DNA of 38,584 bases from the IMG/VR virus record IMGVR_UViG_3300025652_000198, positions 1 to 38,584 of that record. The stretch is one strand, 5' to 3'. Below the pieces are notes generated by a model, which had not been told where the DNA came from, ran no database searches, and was given only the letters and a program-made list of their open reading frames with translations. Each line of letters begins with the position of its first letter. Position 1 is the first letter of the stretch. Source of the DNA: a virus. The position numbers were made by a program, and so were the translations under genes. Below are positions 1 through 5,774 of this stretch, piece by piece.

Positions 1-43
1 CTAGCGTTATCGCGCCACCATATATAGAGGGACTTAGCCTCTT

Positions 44-117
44 ATGTTACACTCTTGCGGATTACTCGGCTGGGTGTGCATCCCCGTATAAACAGCGTGG
101 TCATGTTATACTCTTGC
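44..117. repeat. Imperfect direct repeat, 15 bp, 59 bp apart
   Basis: ATGTTACACTCTTGC at 44-58 recurs as ATGTTATACTCTTGC at 103-117, 14 of 15 bases identical. The copies share no further flanking sequence. The function is unknown; binding sites or remnants of terminal-repeat-adjacent short repeats are both possible. Confidence 0.6.
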
Positions 118-183
118 CAGAGTTATGATGAATGTCAGCCCATCATTAGGTAGGGGTATGCCCTATCTGTTCTCAGTAGTATG

Positions 184-197
184 CAGTCCTAAGACTG
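184..197. repeat. Short perfect inverted repeat
   Basis: CAGTC-CTAA-GACTG is a perfect 5-bp inverted repeat with a 4-base centre, inside the CTAG/CTTAG-rich end region. It is too short to assign a role. Confidence 0.4.
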
Positions 198-507
198 ACT
201 AGTGGCGTTGCCCACATTCGGCTAGTTAGTCGCCCTAGCTTGGCTTAGTTAGTGTCCTTACCCTATGTTAGTCAGCTTAGGGTGTCAACTGTTTTGTTTC
301 CGTGTCGTGTCTTAGTCTTATATACTAGGGCATTCCACCGTAGTTGTCTCTTGAGCCTCTGCACCTTGCTAGGTCTTAACCTTGTGCGTCAGTGCTTGGC
401 GTCTTTCGATGTAACAGTTATAGGCTTAAAGATAATTCCAAGTAAACCCATAAAATGAATGATTAGGTATAAATCGTGTAAGTCATTGGTTTAACTAGAT
501 AACTAGG

Positions 508-558
508 TGGCTAACCATAAGAATATAAGCAGATTATGCACCATTGGTATGGCTAACC
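508..558 (+). repeat. Two TGGCTAACC repeats (left cluster)
   Basis: TGGCTAACC occurs exactly at 508-516 and 550-558, 42 bp apart and in the same orientation. Near matches follow at 957-965 (AGGCTAACC) and 971-979 (TGGCTACCC). The same word occurs four times in the control region at 38248-38430 and was not found elsewhere when reading the window. A shared DNA-binding protein is the likely explanation, either a repressor or the integrase (arm-type sites). Confidence 0.6.
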
Positions 559-771
559 TACTATCGGGTTATAGATCAGATATATATCTATGGGTATTAA
601 TCGGGTTATTATTCAATCAATTCAATAGGTTATATGATTAGATATACATAAGGTTTAACTATGTATGGTCATATTAATGATGATTTAATCAATGATTACA
701 TAGGCTTAGATAACAAGAAATACGTTCAAGACTGAAACAGATACAGGAAACTGCATATGTCGGGCTTGGTC

Positions 772-794
772 TGTCTATCTTATGAGGGGTTAAG
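772..794 (-). promoter_or_regulatory. Phage RNA polymerase promoter, phi-OR-like
   Basis: On the minus strand this reads CTT, three variable bases, then CCCTCATAAGATAGACA. The 17-bp core is identical at 8351-8367 and 23602-23618. Aligned without gaps to the 23-bp T7 promoter it keeps CTCA at -9 to -6 and agrees at A-3, A-1, G+3, A+4 and A+6. It reads away from every recognised phage gene into the AT-rich region 420-760, the same position and direction as T7 phi-OR, which is tied to replication and concatemer processing at the late end. Confidence 0.8.
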
Positions 795-1096
795 CAGTTG
801 AACCCATGACTTGATCAGCTTGGACCTATGATTGAGACCGGATGAAAGGCCCAGCGAAAGGAAATAGATGCACCCACAAGCACAAGCATGCACGCCAGTT
901 GATCAACATCAGATAAACCAATGCATCACGCCACAAGGCATAGCACAGTGCAGCACAGGCTAACCCGTTATGGCTACCCGATGCTCTAACCTGTTGTAAT
1001 CAATGCAGCATGGCATACCAGCAAGGAATGCAACTAGCTATATAAGGATAAGACGCGGGCGCGTGCACCGGATTGAACCTGTTGTCAACACCTGAT

Positions 1097-1246
1097 TTAC
1101 CGAGGGGGTATAGGGGGGAATGCGCGGGTCGGAGGGTATAGATACCCCCACACAAAAATATGTCGGATTTTTACGTTTGCTCCTACACCGGGTACACCAC
1201 GAGGTAATACACGAGTTGAATGCAAAGGATTGAACGGTGTCAGCAC
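1097..1246 (-). CDS. Possible 49-aa protein, GTG start
   Basis: This small frame is listed because its signals are good rather than because its product is recognised. A textbook ribosome binding site, AAGGAGAT, lies just upstream of the GTG, and a strong sigma70-type promoter (1268-1296) lies directly before that. The product is rich in Pro, Gly and Arg with a short hydrophobic stretch (HIFVWGYLYPP). It matches no family I know. It is divergent from the regulator at 1335. The promoter could instead serve an untranslated RNA, and the frame could be chance. Confidence 0.25.
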   Translation of the reverse strand: MLTPFNPLHSTRVLPRGVPGVGANVKIRHIFVWGYLYPPTRAFPPIPPR

Positions 1247-1267
1247 GTCGATCTCCTTATCTCTACA

Positions 1268-1296
1268 ATTATGCAGACCCAATACTCACATCTCAA
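1268..1296 (-). promoter_or_regulatory. Sigma70-type promoter, minus strand
   Basis: On the minus strand TTGAGA (1291-1296) is followed by a 17-base spacer and CATAAT (1268-1273), each hexamer 5 of 6 to consensus. It would start near 1261 and read toward the 49-aa frame at 1246 and on into the left non-coding region. It lies back-to-back with the start of the plus-strand regulator, the usual geometry for an autoregulated divergent pair. Confidence 0.5.
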
Positions 1297-1334
1297 GTAT
1301 TGCACAACGCACAGTGTGGTACTAAGTGCCACCT

Positions 1335-1679
1335 ATGTTTGAAGCAATACACATACGAGGTATAAAGGCCCTACAGGACGCAGGAGTTACCCGACTGGAG
1401 CACGTAGTTCTCGCGTGTCTCGTCATGGATGACCGCCCGTGGTCGATCTCGTCGTTATCAGATGCCACAGGATACACCAGAGCAGCCATCAGGAACACGC
1501 TCAGGTGCGATAGATGGTCTCATATGACCCACAGGGACAGAAACGGGGGATACACCCTTAGAAGGGCTGCTAGGGCCTTTGCTGTAAAGGGCGCAGATGA
1601 GTTAATGGGGATACTGGATGGTAGTAGGTCTGGGTGGAGCACTGAAATCGCCAGTGCTCTACGCAAATCAACTAAATGA
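1335..1679 (+). CDS. Winged-helix/HTH transcriptional regulator
   Basis: This 114-residue basic protein is the only clear plus-strand gene. From the GTG at 1326 (117 residues), a winged-helix core spans about residues 24-88: a helix (LEHVVLACLVMDD), then a helix-turn-helix (SISSLSDATGYTRAAIRNTL), then a wing-like DRNGGYTL and an AARAF helix. This layout is seen in MarR-like and other small wHTH proteins. Neither the ATG at 1335 nor the GTG at 1326 has a clear Shine-Dalgarno; I prefer the ATG. It is divergent from a minus-strand promoter and followed by a strong terminator. In a phage with an integrase, a lone opposite-strand regulator is a good candidate for the lysogeny repressor, but this is inferred from position only. 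Confidence 0.7.
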   Translation: MFEAIHIRGIKALQDAGVTRLEHVVLACLVMDDRPWSISSLSDATGYTRAAIRNTLRCDRWSHMTHRDRNGGYTLRRAARAFAVKGADELMGILDGSRSGWSTEIASALRKSTK

Positions 1680-1707
1680 GTGGGTTTGTGTGTATATACT
1701 AAAGTTA

Positions 1708-1728
1708 GTGTTTCTAAATTGGAAACAC
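1708..1728. repeat. Inverted repeat GTGTTTC / GAAACAC
   Basis: A perfect 7-bp inverted repeat with a 7-base centre lies 29 bp after the stop of the regulator gene. It has no T-run, so it is not a classic terminator. It could be an operator or an RNA hairpin in the 3' untranslated region. Confidence 0.45.
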
Positions 1729-1779
1729 GTGCTATATGAGGATTGTCAGCCCGTCAGATTACTCTGGTGGACTAAGGAT

Positions 1780-1819
1780 ACCCCCGGTGATGCTCTCAGG
1801 CTCCCACCGGGGGTGTTTT
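1780..1819 (+). terminator. Rho-independent terminator between convergent genes
   Basis: ACCCCCGGTG pairs with CACCGGGGGT (1780-1789 with 1805-1814), a perfect 10-bp GC-rich stem, followed by GTTTTC. It ends the plus-strand regulator transcript. It lies two bases before the stop of the convergent holin gene, so on the minus strand it may also stop the late transcript, though the T-run on that side is poor. Confidence 0.8.
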
Positions 1820-1820
1820 C

Positions 1821-2231
1821 TTAGGATCGGGCTACACCCTTGATCTTCTCTGCGCTACGCATGGCACCTAAGCCGAGCATACCCAAGAGGATAGGACCTA
1901 GAGTGTCCCAGTCCAGTACAGGCAGACCGCCTAAGTCCACGTACTCACCTGTGAAGGCGCTGTAGTAGATAGCGGTGCTCTGGATGACAGGCATTGCAAT
2001 GAAGGATAGGACGAGTGCGGATACACATGTCCAACCTACAGCGGGTCGCCAACCTGAAACGAAGAGGCTCGTGTGTTGTGCCTCCTGCTTGTTGACTTCT
2101 AGCTGTGCGATCTCACCACGATGTGCGAGTTCCAAGAGTTTCAACTTGGCTGTAGCACGTTCTTCATCAGTGGTGAACATCTCGTCAATCAAGACTGTGA
2201 CGCCTTGTATGATAGCTGTTGTACTAGACAT
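1821..2231 (-). CDS. Holin, three-TM (GTA-type) family
   Basis: This 136-residue membrane protein would permeabilise the inner membrane and release the endolysin encoded just upstream. A helical N-terminus (residues 1-52) ends in NKQEAQHTSLFVSGWRPAVGW, the signature of the GTA-type three-TM holin family: the xSGWRPxxGW motif is at 59-67. Hydrophobic segments follow at about 64-90 and 110-124, ending in LGMLGLGAMRSAEKIKG, also typical of the family. The start at 2231 follows GGGAGAAC at good spacing. A longer upstream frame would overlap the endolysin by over 140 bases and lacks support. It overlaps the endolysin stop by 8 bases and is the last gene of the late operon. Confidence 0.85.
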   Translation of the reverse strand: MSSTTAIIQGVTVLIDEMFTTDEERATAKLKLLELAHRGEIAQLEVNKQEAQHTSLFVSGWRPAVGWTCVSALVLSFIAMPVIQSTAIYYSAFTGEYVDLGGLPVLDWDTLGPILLGMLGLGAMRSAEKIKGVARS

Positions 2232-2892
2232 AGAGTTCTCCCAGTGCGTTGAAGAAGTTAGCAGCTTGTGCTGCAACCATCGGGCCGTTCTTCTTGTGGT
2301 CACCATTGATGATCCGACGATCTGTGTTGTCGAAGGCGGGTGTGACCATACAGTCAGGGACCTCATCTAGGCTGAACTTAGTGAATACACCGTCGCGCAT
2401 ACCAATGAAGGCAATGGCGAGGGCGTGATCCCACTCAAGGGCCAAGTCCGGGTTCTTGTCGAGGGGTATACCCAAGATAGCCGCGAACTTCTTGTAGTTG
2501 GCGTACCAAGTGATCTGTACAAGCCCACGTCCATAGTAGGACTGCTTGTAGGGACCGTCGAGGTTGCTGTAGTTAGTGCGGATTATACCTTTGTTGAAGA
2601 TTGCTGTCACTGCGCGACGGGCTGACTGATCGGAATACGCAGGGCCGTATCTACGGGCACCTTCACGGATGGGCTGCATCCACTTAGCTGTTTCGTGATA
2701 GATAGTCGCCAGAACATAAGCGAGGTCTGGGCGAGAGTATCCATTGGCGAGGCCGTAGGCGATGATCTTATCCATGCCTTCGACTTGGTGCTGCTTGAGC
2801 CGCCCCCCAAATAGGGAACGGCGCACAGCGTCATAGAACGCTTTATTCAACTGCTGGGGCTTTCTCACCCGGAATTGCAGCCTTGGCTTCAA
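2224..2892 (-). CDS. Endolysin, glycoside hydrolase 19 (chitinase class I-like)
   Basis: Muralytic enzyme of about 222 residues that cleaves peptidoglycan glycan strands at the end of infection. The GH19 hallmarks are YHETAKW (residues 65-71, catalytic Glu67), a second acid in REGARRYG (Glu77), and YGRGLVQITWYANYKKF, the conserved substrate-groove motif. There is no signal peptide, so it relies on the holin encoded next. T7 uses an amidase (gp3.5) placed among its replication genes, whereas here lysis genes sit at the late end as in phiKMV. The start is uncertain: the ATG at 2892 overlaps the previous gene by 50 bases and has no clear Shine-Dalgarno; a GTG at 2868 is an alternative. Confidence 0.85.
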   Translation of the reverse strand: MKPRLQFRVRKPQQLNKAFYDAVRRSLFGGRLKQHQVEGMDKIIAYGLANGYSRPDLAYVLATIYHETAKWMQPIREGARRYGPAYSDQSARRAVTAIFNKGIIRTNYSNLDGPYKQSYYGRGLVQITWYANYKKFAAILGIPLDKNPDLALEWDHALAIAFIGMRDGVFTKFSLDEVPDCMVTPAFDNTDRRIINGDHKKNGPMVAAQAANFFNALGELYV

Positions 2893-3271
2893 CAGCCGCT
2901 TCTGCGCTTGCCAACAGAGCCTTGAGGCGGGTTACCTCAGCCTTCTGATCAGCGAGTGATCGGGCGTACTCAGCCTCTGTCCGGTTCTTGGACGCAGCAG
3001 CGGATTGCTCCATGTCTTTGATCTGATCTTCGATCTTCACGCGGGCGTGTTGGCCGAGGACCTTCAAGGTAGCAATGAAGATTTCCATTTTGGCGCTGTC
3101 GCCTTTGATCCGGCCTACGGCGCGAACACCTTCCTTGCGAAGCATGGAAGTGAAGCCATGTGGATCGCGGGGGAACTCAATGAGGCGCGGGTTGCTTACG
3201 GAACCTGAGATTTTGCGTTCAACGATAGCGTCAGCTTCGTTGACAGTGGTTGGTGCTTTAGTTTTAGCCAT
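2843..3271 (-). CDS. Unknown 142-aa protein with C-terminal coiled coil
   Basis: I do not recognise a family. Residues 1-75 are a mixed, basic, apparently folded region (LIEFPRDPHGFTSMLRKEG, then VRAVGRIKGDSAKMEIFI). Residues 78-132 are strongly helical with heptad-like Ala/Leu/Glu spacing, and an Ala/Pro tail follows. It has no signal peptide or TM segment, so it is not an obvious spanin. It begins after AAGGACAGGCCG, 11 bases from the terminase stop, and runs into the endolysin start. The position between terminase and lysis genes suggests a late role. Confidence 0.75.
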   Translation of the reverse strand: MAKTKAPTTVNEADAIVERKISGSVSNPRLIEFPRDPHGFTSMLRKEGVRAVGRIKGDSAKMEIFIATLKVLGQHARVKIEDQIKDMEQSAAASKNRTEAEYARSLADQKAEVTRLKALLASAEAAVEAKAAIPGEKAPAVE

Positions 3272-3281
3272 CGGCCTGTCC

Positions 3282-5093
3282 TTAAAATTTGCGTCTCATA
3301 CGTGAGAGTGCATTGGGTTGTGCTGTCCGGGAACCGGATGCATTCAGTAGATTGTTAAGACCCGGTATGGCTCTGCCATTACCTAGGGGGTTCTTAATCA
3401 TGTCGTCGTAGCGAGACTGAGCAGCACGTGCTTGTGCCTTGAACTCGTCTTGCTTGAGATGGGTAGTCCAGTGACGACAGGAGCCTGCGAGGGCGTCTAG
3501 TCGGTCATCGTGGATGAGTGCACCTTTTTCCCGTGTGATACGGGATAGTTGATAGAACACGCTGTAAGACGGGCGGTGCTCTACTGGGTACTTCTTGCAG
3601 GCATCCCAATCCATCTGGATGAGACCCTCGTCTGCCACAAGTCGGTTAGAACCGATCATAGGCTCAAGTACGTCGATGATGCGTAGTTCTTTCTGCCCTG
3701 TCTCCCATACGTCTTCGATATGGCAAGGATGCCTACGAATTAGCTTAGGGGTCCAGATGCTAGAGAGTGCACCGTTACCGAAGTTCTTCTCAATGTCGAT
3801 CTGCTGTGGTTGATACTGGCACGCAATCTCAGTGAGTGCGTCAAGTGCCTCATCCCCTAGTCCACCGGGGACACCACCAGTTGCGACCCAGAACACACGA
3901 CCTGCTAGAAAGCGGGTTATTGCGTAAGCTGTTTCGTCACCATTCTGACCACCACCTGCGGGGTCCACGTACATGTGCGTACCTTGGAAGTTCCCGAACT
4001 CTTGCCCGTAGCTGGATGCGCGATAATAGCTATCTGCGATAGGCCAGTCCATCGGGAGTGTGATGTGGTTGTCATTGCTTGGCTGGAAGTTGATCTCAAG
4101 TGGTGCAGAGCGTGCTGCCACGTGCATAAAGACGATCTTACCCGGTTTCAGAGGGAAGCGATGTGCGTCCATCAAGCGAGTGTCGAGCATGTGCTGTAGC
4201 TGGAAGTATGCTGCGCCTTGGTCAATCTCCTTGGCAGTTAGGATGCCCTCGTTAAGGAGATCAGGGTCTGTTGGTTTACCCCGGTCGCCCATGGGACCAC
4301 CGCCGAACTGCATAGAGGGTGCATTGGTAAGCGCCTCTCGAATAGCAGGAGCAAGGTGCTTGCCGTAGTTGTCGAGTTCTTCCGGTGTCGGATAACGTCC
4401 CGGCCAAATGCGGATGCAGAAGCCACGACTTACCAAACCGTTATAGATACTATCCACTGACTGTGGCGTACCAAGATAGATGATGTCGCCTGTTGAACAG
4501 ATGGATGTGAAGTCACGTGTGAGGTGCCGTAGGCGTTCACGTTGGACTTCTGTTGCGGAGTTCTTAGCACTCTCAACGTCATCTGCGATCAGCACGTCTG
4601 CCCGTTTACCCTGCATGTTGGACGTGATGCCCATACAGGCAATGCTGGGGGACTTCTCTGGGCCTTTGAGTTCGTAGTGAACGTCAAATGCCTTTACGGA
4701 TGCACGGTCTCCTGCACTACGGTCGGGCCGTAGACATTCGAGTTCGTCCATCCCCATGATGATCTGGATGATCCAGTTGGAGATTTCAGTAGCCATGTCA
4801 CTACCGCTAGAGACAATAAGAACCCGTGTGGTCGGGTCATGGATAATTCTCCAAACTGCATAGCAGGCTGTAATGGTTGTTTTCGCTTGGCCTCGTTGGG
4901 CTTGGATCATGCGAAACTTTGGTCCGAGTTCGAGATAACGTGCGATGTCAAGCTGCACCGGAGTGCAGTTGAAGCCGAGTAGACCTGTGATGACATCGTA
5001 CAGGAAGGGGCCGAACTCCGCGTATTCTTCACGAAGTCGATCTAAGTCCTGCCATCTCTCCCCCGGCTTGAACTGCCGAAGGTCATCTGCCAT
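3282..5093 (-). CDS. Terminase large subunit (T7 gp19-like)
   Basis: DNA packaging motor and headful or site-specific nuclease, 603 residues, close to the 586 of T7 gp19. The ATPase half has a Walker A-type loop AQRGQAKTT (65-73) and Walker B VLIADDVE (167-174), followed by a coupling-motif-like YLGTPQS (206-212). The nuclease half carries MYVDPAGGGQNGDETAYAI, with Asp377 the expected first metal ligand, and further acids in the C-terminal third (RLDALAG). Its ATG follows the small subunit's stop directly. It docks on the portal encoded at 20853. Confidence 0.95.
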   Translation of the reverse strand: MADDLRQFKPGERWQDLDRLREEYAEFGPFLYDVITGLLGFNCTPVQLDIARYLELGPKFRMIQAQRGQAKTTITACYAVWRIIHDPTTRVLIVSSGSDMATEISNWIIQIIMGMDELECLRPDRSAGDRASVKAFDVHYELKGPEKSPSIACMGITSNMQGKRADVLIADDVESAKNSATEVQRERLRHLTRDFTSICSTGDIIYLGTPQSVDSIYNGLVSRGFCIRIWPGRYPTPEELDNYGKHLAPAIREALTNAPSMQFGGGPMGDRGKPTDPDLLNEGILTAKEIDQGAAYFQLQHMLDTRLMDAHRFPLKPGKIVFMHVAARSAPLEINFQPSNDNHITLPMDWPIADSYYRASSYGQEFGNFQGTHMYVDPAGGGQNGDETAYAITRFLAGRVFWVATGGVPGGLGDEALDALTEIACQYQPQQIDIEKNFGNGALSSIWTPKLIRRHPCHIEDVWETGQKELRIIDVLEPMIGSNRLVADEGLIQMDWDACKKYPVEHRPSYSVFYQLSRITREKGALIHDDRLDALAGSCRHWTTHLKQDEFKAQARAAQSRYDDMIKNPLGNGRAIPGLNNLLNASGSRTAQPNALSRMRRKF

Positions 5094-5438
5094 TTAACTA
5101 CCCACAACTTTCAGTGTGGATAGGCTGGCTAGACTGGAGCGTTTATCACGACGCTCACTCAGGCGACGTTCTTGGTCACTGAGTTCTGTTAGCTTCTCTG
5201 TCTCGAAGCCGATGTCGTTGTCCTTGAGGAACTTAGTGACTGCCGACAGCATAGCTGGGTTGGGCAGTGCACCATCTTCAAAGATTTCACGGAGCATCTC
5301 ATCTTCGATGTTGTCTGCATTCATTGTCTCAATAGCGTCGAGGCGTGCCTCGTAGCGTGCTAGGATTTTGGTGAATACTTCTGCGACTTTGGAGTGTAGA
5401 CCACCAAGGGCAGTCTCTGTTGCTGCACCCAGTGCCAT
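5094..5438 (-). CDS. Terminase small subunit (T7 gp18-like)
   Basis: A 114-residue, largely helical, charged protein directly preceding the large terminase, the place of T7 gp18 (89 residues). It has an N-terminal helix (GGLHSKVAEVFTKILARYEARLDAIE), an acidic middle (DNIEDEMLREIFEDG) and a basic C-terminus (ERRLSERRDKRSS) that could contact DNA. Its ATG overlaps the preceding stop (TAATG), so translation is probably coupled. The assignment rests on position, size and composition rather than a diagnostic motif. Confidence 0.7.
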   Translation of the reverse strand: MALGAATETALGGLHSKVAEVFTKILARYEARLDAIETMNADNIEDEMLREIFEDGALPNPAMLSAVTKFLKDNDIGFETEKLTELSDQERRLSERRDKRSSLASLSTLKVVGS

Positions 5439-5704
5439 TACAATAATCCTAATCTGTGGAGTACAACTGTTATGCCTGCCGGAACGAGTGCTCCGAGTGC
5501 TACAGTTACTACGCCAATTTTTGTTTTGAATGTTTCAAGTCGAGTTAGTCGTGCAGTGTGTTCCACTGTGGTAGCGACGTGGACCGCCTCAATAGCGTCA
5601 AGGCGTTCCGATGTTTTACGGCGCTCGTGTACTAGATATTTGAGGTCAGCCCGCATCTCTCCCAGCATAAACAGGAGGCTATCCTGTGGGCTGTTATCGG
5701 TCAT
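5438..5704 (-). CDS. Small coiled-coil protein with C-terminal TM (XhlA-like topology)
   Basis: This 88-residue protein has a cytoplasmic helical N-terminus with heptad-like spacing (residues 10-58; repeated ERLDAIEAVH and ARLTRLETFK) followed by one hydrophobic segment at about 62-86 (IGVVTVALGALVPAGITVVL). The plan matches XhlA-type holin-associated proteins and some small phage holins. The position between the tail fibre and terminase genes is where T7 has holin gene 17.5. A lysis role is therefore plausible, as an accessory or second holin beside the one at 1821. There is no sequence-level proof. Confidence 0.7.
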   Translation of the reverse strand: MTDNSPQDSLLFMLGEMRADLKYLVHERRKTSERLDAIEAVHVATTVEHTARLTRLETFKTKIGVVTVALGALVPAGITVVLHRLGLL

Positions 5705-5740
5705 GCGCTGGTCCTGTTATGTGTTGAGTAGATCGCGTGA

Positions 5741-5771
5741 ACGCGCCCCCGCCTACTGAGAAGGGGCGCGT
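5741..5771 (-). terminator. Strong GC hairpin after the tail fibre gene
   Basis: On the minus strand ACGCGCCCC pairs with GGGGCGCGT around a loop of about 13 bases, four bases after the tail fibre stop. No T-run follows, so it may be a processing or stability hairpin or a weak terminator rather than a standard rho-independent one. Confidence 0.5.
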
Positions 5772-5774
5772 ATA

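Larger units (their letters stand above)
1..1096. other. Non-coding left terminal region, AT-rich, repeat-laden
   Basis: No convincing gene is seen on either strand. Bases 1-510 hold eight CTAG words (1, 199, 222, 235, 325, 369, 495, 503) and many CTTAG and GTTAGT words, a density unlike the coding DNA. Bases 420-760 are clearly AT-rich and include a 12-bp palindrome, AGATATATATCT, at 578-589 and a repeated ATCGGGTTAT near 563 and 598. Bases 868-1031 are rich in degenerate ATGCA and CACGCCA words. A phage-type promoter at 772-794 reads leftward through the AT-rich part. By position this is the late end of the genome, where T7 has short repeats, phi-OR and the terminal repeat. An origin or packaging role is inference. 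Confidence 0.6.

Noticed and set aside
252-458. 68-codon plus-strand frame opening with GTG
   Set aside because: No ribosome site, no recognisable product, and it lies inside the repeat-rich non-coding end. It is probably open by chance.
868-963. 31-codon plus-strand frame starting ATG after GAAAGGAAATAG
   Set aside because: It has a passable ribosome site but a low-complexity Gln/Cys/Ile product, no terminator or promoter, and it overlaps degenerate repeats. Not enough support to call.
1298-1335. Leaderless start of the plus-strand regulator from TTGCAC/TACTAA
   Set aside because: The spacing of 14 is short and the -10 is poor. It is possible as an extended -10 (TGGTACTAA), but not strong enough to annotate as a promoter.
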